From Haloterrigena turkmenica DSM 5511 (lineage in GTDB: Archaea; Halobacteriota; Halobacteria; Halobacteriales; Natrialbaceae): DNA of 64,000 nucleotides. Made by a program: the position numbers and the translations under genes. Below, piece after piece: positions 15,659 to 23,823 of the stretch. The stretch is taken from contig NC_013743.1 of NCBI RefSeq assembly GCF_000025325.1, forward strand, positions 3,596,001 through 3,660,000, written 5' to 3'. Positions within the stretch are counted from its first letter, which is position 1, and every line of letters starts with the position of its first letter. Under the pieces are notes generated by a model. That model worked only from the letters and a program-made list of their open reading frames with translations. It made no database searches and was not told the origin of the DNA.

Positions 15659-16834
15659 ATGACGGGGACGACGCTCCTGAAGCGAACGCTGGGGCTAGGG
15701 GTCGCCCTCGTCGTTGTCCTGTTGTTGGTCGGCCAACTCCTCGGGCAGCCGATCCTGCTCGGGTACGTCGCGACCGGTAGCATGGAGCCGGCGATGGACG
15801 CCGGCGACGGCTTCGTCGCGGTCCCCAGCCTCGTCGATAGCTCGGTCGAACAGGGAGACGTCGTCGTCTTCGAGGCCCGGGAACTCCACGGCGGTGGGCT
15901 GACGACCCACCGCGTGGTCGGCGAGACCGAGGAGGGGTACGTCACCAAGGGTGACGCCAACCCCTTTACCGACCAGGACAGCGGCGAGCCCCACGTCACG
16001 GACGGCCAGATCGTCGCGAAAGCCTGGCAGGTAAACGGCGAGGTCGTGACGATTCCCCTCCTCGGGACGGCGATCATGGGCGTACAGGGCGTCGTCGAGT
16101 CGGCCTACGAAAGCGTCGCTCCGGTGGTCGGACTGACGACGACCGGCGACTCGGAGGGGCTCGGGGCCGCCCTCGTCGCCGTCGGCGTCGCCCTGCTCGG
16201 GTTCGGGACGGTGTTCGAGCGACTCGGTCCGGCGCGACGCGAGATCCATCGATCACGCTCTCGAGAGAACGTGATCGCGTTCTGGACGGCGCTGGGACTG
16301 GTCTTGCTCGTGTTCGTTACCTTCGCGACCGCGGCGATGGTCGTCCCCGCGGGCACCACCGAGTACGAACTCGTGAGCACCGACTCGCCGACCGACGATC
16401 CGCAGGTGATCGCCCCCGGAGAGACGACCGAACTCACCCGCACGGTCGATAACGCGGGCTATCTCCCCATCGTGGCCGTCCACGAGCCCGGGAGCAACAA
16501 CGTCGCAATCGACCCACCGACGCAGACCGTCGGGATCCGCTCGAGCGGGGAGACGACGGTCTCGCTGACCGCGCCCGACGAGACCGGGTCGTACACGCGA
16601 CACGTCGGCGAGTACCGCTACCTCGCGGTGCTCCCGCCGGCGGCGATCGTCTGGCTACACGGCCTGCATCCGCTCGCCGCGATCGCCGCGGTCAACGGCG
16701 TCATCGTGGGTCTCGCCGTCGCGATCGTGCTCGTCGTCTTCGGGCACAACGATCTGCGCGTTCGCTCGGCGGGCGATCATATTCCGGTATCGACCCGCCT
16801 CGAGCGGAAGCTGCGCAAGTGGCTCCGAGAGTGA
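15659..16834 (+). CDS. S26 signal peptidase, SipW/Sec11-like, with C-terminal extension
   Basis: The 391-residue protein has an N-terminal membrane helix and then the catalytic motif ATGSMEPAM with Ser41. THRVVGE follows with His84 in place of the bacterial lysine, then KGDAN with Asp99, giving a Sec11/SipW-type Ser-His-Asp site. Residues from about 150 on add two or more membrane segments and an extracellular beta domain (about 240-320) not needed for catalysis. SipW-type peptidases process TasA/camelysin-like proteins, and this gene sits directly behind two such candidates. A dedicated peptidase for this locus is therefore the likely role. Confidence 0.88.
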   Translation: MTGTTLLKRTLGLGVALVVVLLLVGQLLGQPILLGYVATGSMEPAMDAGDGFVAVPSLVDSSVEQGDVVVFEARELHGGGLTTHRVVGETEEGYVTKGDANPFTDQDSGEPHVTDGQIVAKAWQVNGEVVTIPLLGTAIMGVQGVVESAYESVAPVVGLTTTGDSEGLGAALVAVGVALLGFGTVFERLGPARREIHRSRSRENVIAFWTALGLVLLVFVTFATAAMVVPAGTTEYELVSTDSPTDDPQVIAPGETTELTRTVDNAGYLPIVAVHEPGSNNVAIDPPTQTVGIRSSGETTVSLTAPDETGSYTRHVGEYRYLAVLPPAAIVWLHGLHPLAAIAAVNGVIVGLAVAIVLVVFGHNDLRVRSAGDHIPVSTRLERKLRKWLRE

Positions 16835-16979
16835 TCTGCTCATCGATGGCCAATATCGTTATAATGTTCGGATCGCATGGAAGAACGAACGTGTCTCCGC
16901 AGCCAGTCGGAGAATCGGTGCGGACAAATGGGGGGAGACAATCGCCGTACGGGACGGCTTCGATCGGGGTGTCTAACAC

Positions 16980-18155
16980 GTGATCGATAATCCGCGTCTC
17001 GACCTGTTGCTCGCCAAGTACGGGCGGTCGATCGTCGTCGTCCTCGTCGGGATCGGCGTCCTCGCCTTTCTCGCTTCCGGGTGGGCCGTCGCGACGCCGT
17101 CGACGTCGACGAGCCACCAGTACGCCGACGAACGCGTCTCGAGCGACGTCGAGACGAGCGCCGTCGTCGTCCGGAACGGAACGCTCTGGAACGAGGGCGA
17201 TCGACTCGAGAACAGCGGCGTCTACATGCTGAACGCGTCGCCGGAGCTAACGCTCCGCGCAGAGACCGGACTGACGAACGCGACCGCTGGGACGCCCGTC
17301 GACGACGGGACCGTGAGCCACGAACTGACGCTTCGGTTCGAAGCGACGCGTGAGGGCGCGGCGTTCTGGAACGAGACCCGGACGCTCGTCGACGAGTCGC
17401 CGGCGGTCGAGAACGGCGTCGCGAGATCGAACGCGACCGTCGACGTCGAATCCGTTCGCGATCGGCAGCGCCAACTCGAGCGCGAACTGTCCGGCGTCGG
17501 GTCCGTCGACGTCCATCTCGAGTTCCGCGCCACCTACGAGACGGGCGCGGGACAGGGGGTCCAGGAGACGTCGACGACGCTCGAGGTGACCGACGACGCC
17601 TACTGGCTGAGCGACTCGCTGTCCGCGTCGGACGAACAGCGCTACCAGACGGGGACGACGGAGACGACCGAGTCTCGGAACCTCGGGCTGATCGCCGGCC
17701 TCTCGCTGCTCGGGACGCTCTCGCTGGCCGGCGCCGCCGTCGTCGCCCGTCGCTCGCCGATCGACGAGGCGGCCGCCCGCCGGGCCGTCCACGAGCAGCG
17801 CTACGCCGAGTGGATCTCGCGGGGGTCGATCCCGATGTGGATCGGCGACTACCACGTCTCGCTCGATACCCTGGAGGACGTCGTCGACGTCGCGATCGAC
17901 ACGAACGAGCGCGTCGTCCACGACACCCAGCGCGGACTGTTCGCCGTCGTCAACGACGGCGTGGTCTACTACTACAGCGATCGGGGACTCTGGGAGGAAA
18001 CCGCCTGGCCAGAGATGGACCTCGACGACGGCTCCGCGGTCGTCGACGCCGACGCGCCGCGGAGCCCGGAGGAGCTCGAACTCGAGGGAAGCGACGAGTT
18101 CGCGGACCCGGACGACGGGTTCGACGACGACGCGGACGTCTGGCGAAAGCTCTGA
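16980..18155 (+). CDS. DUF5305 family membrane protein
   Basis: The 391-residue protein starts at GTG 16980. An N-terminal membrane helix (about residues 16-38) is followed by an extracellular beta-rich part (about 40-225), a second membrane helix (about 235-255) and a cytosolic acidic C-terminal domain of about 130 residues. SHQYADERVSSDVETSAVVVRNG and LWNEGDRLENSGVYML match DUF5305, a family regularly found next to archaeal SipW-type peptidases and DUF1102 genes (from memory). Its function is unknown; here it closes the surface locus. A GTTATAATG at 16858-16866 could be its promoter with a long leader. Confidence 0.75.
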   Translation: MIDNPRLDLLLAKYGRSIVVVLVGIGVLAFLASGWAVATPSTSTSHQYADERVSSDVETSAVVVRNGTLWNEGDRLENSGVYMLNASPELTLRAETGLTNATAGTPVDDGTVSHELTLRFEATREGAAFWNETRTLVDESPAVENGVARSNATVDVESVRDRQRQLERELSGVGSVDVHLEFRATYETGAGQGVQETSTTLEVTDDAYWLSDSLSASDEQRYQTGTTETTESRNLGLIAGLSLLGTLSLAGAAVVARRSPIDEAAARRAVHEQRYAEWISRGSIPMWIGDYHVSLDTLEDVVDVAIDTNERVVHDTQRGLFAVVNDGVVYYYSDRGLWEETAWPEMDLDDGSAVVDADAPRSPEELELEGSDEFADPDDGFDDDADVWRKL

Positions 18156-18324
18156 GCGTCCGAGAGACGGGATGCGACCGGCTATTTCTCCGACGACTGC
18201 CGATAGCGGCCGACAGCTGACGTCGACGACTGCGGTCGACCGTGTCAGACACTGGCGCGGTGAGTCGTCGGCCGACCGTCGCAGCGCTCTCGGTAGTCCC
18301 AAATTTCACCGACCCCTGACCAAC

Positions 18325-18356
18325 GAGTCAACTATCGATATCTCGATATCTGACTC
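18325..18356. promoter_or_regulatory. Candidate operator: GAGTCA...TGACTC with duplicated GATATC
   Basis: GAGTCA (18325-18330) and TGACTC (18351-18356) form inverted arms around a core with GATATC at 18337-18342 and again at 18345-18350. It lies about 70 nt upstream of the TATA box of the small winged-helix gene. Autoregulation by that protein is a natural guess, not shown. Confidence 0.4.
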
Positions 18357-18425
18357 CTCACGATGTACTTTACCGTTCAGATTCTGTTGGAAACTTTTGT
18401 GGTAGTCACGGTTCGTAAGGCTCAA

Positions 18426-18433
18426 CTTTTATG
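18426..18433 (+). promoter_or_regulatory. TATA-like box of the winged-helix regulator
   Basis: CTTTTATG ends 25 nt before the ATG at 18459. It supports that start over the in-frame upstream ATG at 18363. Confidence 0.5.
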
Positions 18434-18458
18434 CTGCTGGGAGCTTTCGATTCGTAAT

Positions 18459-18752
18459 ATGGCAGAGACCGACGGGGAGGACATCGAAGATTTGCCACCG
18501 AGCGCCAAACTGGTTTTCAAGGTTCTCGAGTACGACGGGCCGCTGACCCAGAAACAGATCGTCGAGGAATCGATGCTGTCGGCCCGAACCGTCCGCTACG
18601 CGCTCGAGCGGTTAGAGGAGATCGGAATCGTCGACGAGGATATCTACTTCGCCGACGCACGCCAGAGTCTCTATCGACTCGAGGAGCCGGTGGCAGCCGA
18701 CGGAAACGGCGTCGAGGAGTCCCCGAAGAAGGACGCCTGCTGCGCCGAATAA
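18459..18752 (+). CDS. MarR/TrmB-like winged-helix regulator with C-terminal Cys pair
   Basis: The 97-residue protein is a single winged-helix domain: PPSAKLVFKVLEYDGPLTQ, then QIVEESMLSARTVRYALERL (recognition helix) and the wing VDEDIYFADARQSLYRLEE. It ends KKDACCAE, and this Cys-Cys pair could sense redox state or metals (inference). Such one-domain proteins are very common and conserved in haloarchaea, and their targets are unknown. It stands alone on its own promoter. Confidence 0.82.
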   Translation: MAETDGEDIEDLPPSAKLVFKVLEYDGPLTQKQIVEESMLSARTVRYALERLEEIGIVDEDIYFADARQSLYRLEEPVAADGNGVEESPKKDACCAE

Positions 18753-18801
18753 CGGCGCGGAAACCGGGAGGATTATTTTCAGTCGGTGATCGTCCACCAG
18801 T

Positions 18802-19215
18802 ATGGACAAGGAGACGCTGCCGCGATGGGGATGGCTCTTGCTGGGGCTGTTCGCGATGGCGGTCGTCGCGAACACGTTCAATCTATTCGTTCTCGGTCCG
18901 GCGGGCGTTCCCGAGCGGTACCACGTCGTTACCGTCATCACGTCGATGGCGCCCGTGTTAATCTACATCGGCCTCTGGTACGACGACGACCGCCAGCAGT
19001 ACTGGGACCACTCACGGGAACACATCGTCGGCGATCTCGTGTTCGTCATCACGGGGGCAGCGATCGGGGCGGGCATGGGGCTCGTCGCGACCGAGGGACT
19101 CGGGCTCCCGCCGTTCGTCGAGGACGTCATCGCCATGGCCGTCGGCTTCATGCTCTCGTGGGGGCTGTTCTGGTGGCGGAACACGGAGATCTACCGCGAT
19201 CTCGATGGCCGCTAA
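18802..19215 (+). CDS. Four-helix membrane protein, function unknown
   Basis: The 137-residue protein has about four transmembrane segments (residues 9-30, 40-58, 73-95, 101-123) and a charged loop YDDDRQQYWDHSREH between helices two and three. I do not recognise the family. It lies 49 nt after the winged-helix gene, on the same strand, and may be read from the same transcript or from its own promoter. Confidence 0.7.
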   Translation: MDKETLPRWGWLLLGLFAMAVVANTFNLFVLGPAGVPERYHVVTVITSMAPVLIYIGLWYDDDRQQYWDHSREHIVGDLVFVITGAAIGAGMGLVATEGLGLPPFVEDVIAMAVGFMLSWGLFWWRNTEIYRDLDGR

Positions 19216-19268
19216 TCCGAGAATCGTTACGGTCCGCGTCCGGCGGGTGTGACTGGGTTTGTCGTCGC

Positions 19269-20177
19269 TTACTGTCTCGCCGGCGGTTGCTCGGCGCCGC
19301 GGTCGGCGATTCCGGGCGTCGGCGGCAGCGATCGCTTGTGCTCGGTTTCGGCACAGAGCCAGGCGATCGACCGCGCCGTCTCGCGGTCGATCTCGAGCGT
19401 CGCCGCGGCGTCCTCGATCGACTCGTCCTCGTCGACGAGCCGCTGTAACAGCGGATCGATGACGTCGTAGGTGGCCCCGAGTTCGTCGGCGTCGGTCTGG
19501 TCCGCCCAGAATCCCGCCGACGGCTCCTTGCTGACGATCCGGCGCGGAACGCCGATTCGCTTCGCGAGCGCCCGCACTTCGGTCTTGTAGAGGTCGCCGA
19601 GCGGATACGCGTCGGCCGCCCCGTCGCCGTACTTGGTGAAATACCCCAGCAGCAGCTCGGACCGGTTGGCGGTGCCGAGCACGAGCCTGTGCTGGCGGTT
19701 CGCCGCGTAGTAGGCACAGCACATCCGCAGCCGCGCGATCACGTTGCCGAACGCGTGGTTACGTTCGTCGGGACGGCCATCGTCGCCGTCATCTTGACTC
19801 TCGAGTTCGATCGCAGCCGTCTCCTTGAACGCCTCGAGGACCGGCCGCAACTGGATCTCTCGAAACTCGATGCCCAGCCCTTCGGCGATCGTTCTGGCCT
19901 CGCTCACGCCGGTCCGTTCGCTCTTGTGGCAGGGGAGCCCGAGCCCGAGAACTCGATCGCTGCCGAGGGCCTCGACGGCCAGTTCCGCGGTCGCCGTCGA
20001 ATCGATTCCGCCGCTCATCGCGACGACGACGCCCGTGGCGCCCGCGTCCTCAACCGTCGTCCGGATGTCGTCGATGATCCGCGAGCGGACGAGCTCGAGT
20101 CCCGGCCGATCAGTGATGAACGTCCCGGTCGTGCATCCGATTCCAGCGTCGACGATCGTCTTCCTCTCAGCGCCCAT
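19269..20177 (-). CDS. nadE: NH3-dependent NAD+ synthetase
   Basis: The 302-residue protein is a single-domain NAD synthetase. The PP-loop ATP site SGGIDS is at residues 55-60; LRMCCAYYAANRQHRLVLGT and NRSELLLGYFTKYGDGAADAYPLGDLYKTEV are the deamido-NAD and ATP-pocket motifs. It makes NAD+ from nicotinic acid adenine dinucleotide, ATP and ammonia. There is no glutaminase domain, so free ammonia or another donor is needed. The start at 20177 is the only ATG in frame before SGGIDS that fits. A TTTATACG box at about 20224-20231 would leave a short leader. Confidence 0.92.
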   Translation of the reverse strand: MGAERKTIVDAGIGCTTGTFITDRPGLELVRSRIIDDIRTTVEDAGATGVVVAMSGGIDSTATAELAVEALGSDRVLGLGLPCHKSERTGVSEARTIAEGLGIEFREIQLRPVLEAFKETAAIELESQDDGDDGRPDERNHAFGNVIARLRMCCAYYAANRQHRLVLGTANRSELLLGYFTKYGDGAADAYPLGDLYKTEVRALAKRIGVPRRIVSKEPSAGFWADQTDADELGATYDVIDPLLQRLVDEDESIEDAAATLEIDRETARSIAWLCAETEHKRSLPPTPGIADRGAEQPPARQ

Positions 20178-20597
20178 AGCGATCAAACACCATTTGTAGC
20201 ACACTGAGAGTAAACATCCGTCTCGTATAAATGCTTTATCCTTAAACAATATATTTGTATATGCGAAATCGGTGGCCAAACGGTTGCCAATATGGGGCTT
20301 ATCGGCCGTAAACGTCCATTCCCATAACCCCTGTTCGTTCCTCGTAGAATTCGTTTATTATACAACAGTTTTGGAGGCGAACTACGATGTAACTGGGCTC
20401 AGCCGTTTCCGCTCCGTTTGCGGAGGCGGACACCACCCACGCTCGAGGAACTGGGCTGTTCGGGCAACTACTTCCTCGTCGGCGACCGGATCGTCGCCGT
20501 CACCGCCGAAGGGATGTACGGCTTCCGGAAATCGCCAGGCCGACGGCTGAGCGTCCTCTGAAACGATTAAAAACCGCTCACTCTGTTCGCGACCCGC
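20178..20597. other. AT-rich intergenic region with a gene remnant
   Basis: The left half (20178-20400) is AT-rich promoter and spacer DNA for nadE. The right half contains the coding-like fragment listed at 20439-20561. No intact gene is seen. Confidence 0.6.
20439..20561 (+). pseudogene. C-terminal remnant of an unidentified gene
   Basis: The frame reads TLEELGCSGNYFLVGDRIVA followed by VTAEGMYGFRKSP and a TGA stop. Third positions are almost all C or G, as in real genes here, and the protein composition is ordinary. Upstream of 20439 the frame loses coding character and there is no plausible start. I take it as the 3' end of a deleted or decayed gene and cannot name the family. Confidence 0.4.
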
Positions 20598-22475
20598 TTA
20601 CGACGGCACGACCGTCACCGGATCCTTCCGATCGATCGCCTGCTCTAACTCGTCGGCGATCGCGCTCCCTCGAGACACCTGAATCTCGCCGCCGCGGCTC
20701 ACCGTCGCGGTGAAGAGGTACTCGCCGCCGGCCTGGACCTCGACGGTCTCGCCGTGGTTGCCGTCGACGGGGATGACGATGTGTCGCGAGGTGATCTCCG
20801 GAGTGACCATCTCTCCGGCCTGGGAACCGCTGGCGCCGGCGCCGTTCGCGCTGGCGCTGCCGCCTCCGCCGCCGGCCCCATAGTTGGGGTTCTCGTCGTG
20901 GGTCCGAACATCGATGTCGATACCGAGGCGATTCTCGACGTCGGTGATCCGACCACCGCCCTTGCCGATGACGCTCGAGATGTCGTCCTCCTCGACGTAG
21001 ACGACGGCCTTGTCCTGGCTCTTGAGTTCGACGTCGACGTAGCCGCGCGCGATCGAGCGGATCTCGCGTTCGATCTCCTGTTTGGCGATGCGGTCGACGC
21101 CGGACTCGTTGCCGGGGCCGCCGTCCTCGTCGTTGAGCGGGACGGTGACGACCTGGCGGTTGAAGGTGTAGATCTCGTACTCGGGCTCGCCCGTCTCGAA
21201 GTTCGTGACCTGAATGACCGGCCGCGCGAGGTCCTCCTCGGTGAGTCCCGCGGGGACTTTGACCTCCGTCCGGACGTCGTAGACGGTGTTGACCTCCCCG
21301 GCCTCGATGTAGACGACGGTGTCGACGACCTGCGGGATCATCCCGAGTTCGACCCGGCCGACGAGCCGCTGGAGGGCGTCGATCGGTCGCGTCGCGTGGA
21401 CGACGCCGATCATGCCGACGCCGGCCAGTCGCATGTCCGCGAAGACCTCGAAGTCGTCGGTCTTGCGGACCTCGTCGTAGATGGTGTAGTCCGGCCGGAC
21501 CATCAGCAGGGCGTCGGCCGTCTTGGCCATCTGCCCGCCCAGTTCCGTGTACTGGGTGATGTCGGGGCCGACCTGCAGGTCCCGCGGTTTCTCCATCGTC
21601 TTGACCGCGTAGTCGTGATCGGAGATGAATCGCGCGACCGCCTGCGCGAACGTCGACTTCCCGGCACCGGGCGCGCCCGAGATCAGGACGCCGCGCTGGC
21701 GCTCGAGCAGCCGCTCTTTCAGTTCGTCGGCGTTCTCGTAGTCCTCGATGTCGGTCTGGGCGATCGGCCGGACGGCGGTGATCTCGATGCCGTCGGCGAA
21801 GGGGGGTCGGCCGATCGCGATCCGGTAGTCCCGAAACTGGACGATCTTCATGCCCGGCTCGGAGAGCTCGAGGAAGCCGTCGGGGGACTCCTTGGCGGCG
21901 TCGACGATCTCGCGGGCGTACTCGTCCATCGTCGCCTCGTCTAACGGGTCGTCGGCGATCCGCTCGTAGCGCATTTCGCCGAGTTCGCCGCGCTTGGCCT
22001 TCGGCACCGCGCCCGTCTTGAGGTGGACGCTCATCGTCTGGTCGTCGAAGTAGGTCTCGACGGTGAGCGTCTCTACCTCGCGAGTTTCGGGCGAGACGTG
22101 CTGGACGTCTAACCCCTTCGCACGGGCGACTTCGGCCTGGACGACGTCGCTGGTCAGGAAGGTGGCGCCGAGATCCTCGGCGAGATCCCGAATGAGGGCG
22201 TCGATCTCGCCCTCCGAGGCGTGGCCCCGCTCGATGGCGTTGGGCCGCTCGCCGATATACTCGAGCTCGATGACGCCCTCATCGGCGAGGTCGGCCAGCC
22301 GCTGGAGTTCCTCCAGCCCGTCCCAGCCGGTATCGATCCCGTCGTTTGCCTGCGCTTCGAGTTCCGCGACGACGGCCTCCGGCACCGAAATCGTCGCTCC
22401 CTCGAACTGCCCGTCTTCGATAGTCGCCGAGACGCGGCCATCGATGACCACGCTCGTATCCGGCACGACGTTCAT
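20598..22475 (-). CDS. PIN domain-ATPase-KH domain protein (archaeal PINc/VapC ATPase)
   Basis: The 625-residue protein has a PIN domain at residues 1-130 (VPDTSVVIDGRV; LTSDVVQAEVA). A PilT/VirB11-like ATPase follows with Walker A GAPGAGKS at 267-274 and a DEVR block near 334. A KH domain with IGKGGGRI at 503-510 and a Gly/Ser/Ala-rich linker (about 533-553) come next, then a C-terminal beta domain. This is the conserved archaeal COG1855 architecture, thought to act on RNA; the exact substrate is not established. The ATG at 22475 gives MNVVPDTSV, with a TATA box about 24 nt upstream. Confidence 0.9.
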   Translation of the reverse strand: MNVVPDTSVVIDGRVSATIEDGQFEGATISVPEAVVAELEAQANDGIDTGWDGLEELQRLADLADEGVIELEYIGERPNAIERGHASEGEIDALIRDLAEDLGATFLTSDVVQAEVARAKGLDVQHVSPETREVETLTVETYFDDQTMSVHLKTGAVPKAKRGELGEMRYERIADDPLDEATMDEYAREIVDAAKESPDGFLELSEPGMKIVQFRDYRIAIGRPPFADGIEITAVRPIAQTDIEDYENADELKERLLERQRGVLISGAPGAGKSTFAQAVARFISDHDYAVKTMEKPRDLQVGPDITQYTELGGQMAKTADALLMVRPDYTIYDEVRKTDDFEVFADMRLAGVGMIGVVHATRPIDALQRLVGRVELGMIPQVVDTVVYIEAGEVNTVYDVRTEVKVPAGLTEEDLARPVIQVTNFETGEPEYEIYTFNRQVVTVPLNDEDGGPGNESGVDRIAKQEIEREIRSIARGYVDVELKSQDKAVVYVEEDDISSVIGKGGGRITDVENRLGIDIDVRTHDENPNYGAGGGGGSASANGAGASGSQAGEMVTPEITSRHIVIPVDGNHGETVEVQAGGEYLFTATVSRGGEIQVSRGSAIADELEQAIDRKDPVTVVPS

Positions 22476-22496
22476 ACGCAAACTGGTCGACGGACG

Positions 22497-22505
22497 CCTA
22501 TAAGG
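22497..22505 (-). promoter_or_regulatory. TATA box of the PIN-ATPase gene
   Basis: The minus strand reads CCTTATAGG, ending 21 nt before the ATG at 22475. Confidence 0.5.
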
Positions 22506-22669
22506 GTGTTCCACCTGCGAAAGTCGTATCGGCGGTGTCTGCGACGTCCGTAGTCCGCGTCTACGACGTGCTCGAGGTCGTGACCGTCTTCTCGTTCGAT
22601 AGGCGTCGAGCGGTCGATCCGCCGACTGTGACCGGTGGCCTCAACTCGCCGCCCGTCGACAACTCGTCC

Positions 22670-23803
22670 ATGGAGGTCGTCGATCTGACCCGCGAACTCG
22701 TCTCGATCCCCAGCCACGAGGACGAGACGGCCGCGGGGGACTACATCGAGGCGTGGCTCCGCCGCGAAACCGACGCCGACGTGCACCGCGACGGAGCGGG
22801 CAACGTGATCGCCCGGAAAGGATCCGGCGGGGAGACGCTGGCGCTGGTCGGCCACCACGACGTGGTCGAGCCGGCGGCTTCGCAGATCGCAGCCAGCACA
22901 GACGGGGACTCGGAGTACGCCCTCGAGGAACGCGACGGGCGGCTCTACGGCCGGGGCGCGGCCGACATGAAGGGCGCCGTCGCGGCCGCGATGCTCGCCT
23001 TTCGAGACAGCGAGGTACCGCCCGCCTCGAGCGGCGAGACGACGTCCGGCAACGCGACGCCGGGCGGCGAGCTCATCTTCGCGAGCTTCGTCGGCGAGGA
23101 GGTCGGCGGCGTCGGCGCGCGCCACGCCATCGACCGCGGGTTCGCGCCCGACTACGCCGTCGTCGGCGAGGGCTCGACGGGCTACTCGAGTCCGGGCGTC
23201 ACTGACGTCGCGATCGCCCACAAGGGTCGCCGCGGATCGACGATCACCGCCCGCGGTGAGGCCGCCCACGCGAGCGAAGTCGGTGCCGGCGAGAACGCCA
23301 TCTATCGCGCGACCGACGCCGTCGACCGCGTCCGCGACCTCGAGCCGCCGTCGGTCGAGGTGGCCGGCGAGACCCTCGAAGGGAGCCTCGCCGTCACCGA
23401 GATCGAGGGCGGCTCGGCGATGAACGTCGTTCCCGACCGCTGCGAACTGACCGTCGACGAACGGACCGTCCCGGGCGAGCGAGCCGCCCTCGAGCGCGTG
23501 ACCGATCTCGAGGGCGTCGAGTGGACCGTCGACCAGGACCTGCCGCCGATGCGCTGCGACGACGAGGCGTTCGCCGAGGCAGTCCTCGAGGCGGCCGACG
23601 CCGCCCAGCCGGGGTCGCCGGAACTGATTACGAAGCCCCACGCGACCGACGCGGGGTGGCTCGCCGCGGCCGGCGCGGAGTGCGTGATCTGTGGCGCCGC
23701 CGAACCCGGCGAGGCCCACACCGAAGACGAGAGCGTCTCCCTCGAGGTCCTCGAGCGGTGTTGGGAGACCTACCGGAGGCTAGCGGCGTCGTGGCTCAAT
23801 TAG
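22670..23803 (+). CDS. M20-family metallopeptidase/deacylase (ArgE/DapE-like)
   Basis: The 377-residue protein is an M20 amidohydrolase. Metal ligands appear as GHHDVVE (His62, Asp64), RGAADMKG (Asp99) and GEEVGG (Glu143/Glu144), plus the late GEAHTEDE block. Size and motifs match ArgE/DapE/LysK-type deacylases acting in arginine or lysine synthesis, but the substrate cannot be fixed from sequence and no biosynthetic genes are adjacent. A short Ser/Gly/Thr-rich insertion lies at about 117-132. The ATG at 22670 is preferred to the upstream frame extension, which has no coding look. Confidence 0.85.
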   Translation: MEVVDLTRELVSIPSHEDETAAGDYIEAWLRRETDADVHRDGAGNVIARKGSGGETLALVGHHDVVEPAASQIAASTDGDSEYALEERDGRLYGRGAADMKGAVAAAMLAFRDSEVPPASSGETTSGNATPGGELIFASFVGEEVGGVGARHAIDRGFAPDYAVVGEGSTGYSSPGVTDVAIAHKGRRGSTITARGEAAHASEVGAGENAIYRATDAVDRVRDLEPPSVEVAGETLEGSLAVTEIEGGSAMNVVPDRCELTVDERTVPGERAALERVTDLEGVEWTVDQDLPPMRCDDEAFAEAVLEAADAAQPGSPELITKPHATDAGWLAAAGAECVICGAAEPGEAHTEDESVSLEVLERCWETYRRLAASWLN

Positions 23804-23823
23804 GTGCACAACGGGAGAGACAG

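Larger units (their letters stand above)
18156..18458. other. Intergenic region with an imperfect 32-bp dyad
   Basis: I see no gene in these 303 bp. They contain the dyad at 18325-18356 and, at 18426-18433, a TATA-like box for the next gene. Confidence 0.6.

Noticed and set aside
10735-18155. Integrated provirus or plasmid as the source of the AT-rich surface locus
   Set aside because: No integrase, replication gene or flanking tRNA or direct repeat was found, so only different base composition is reported.
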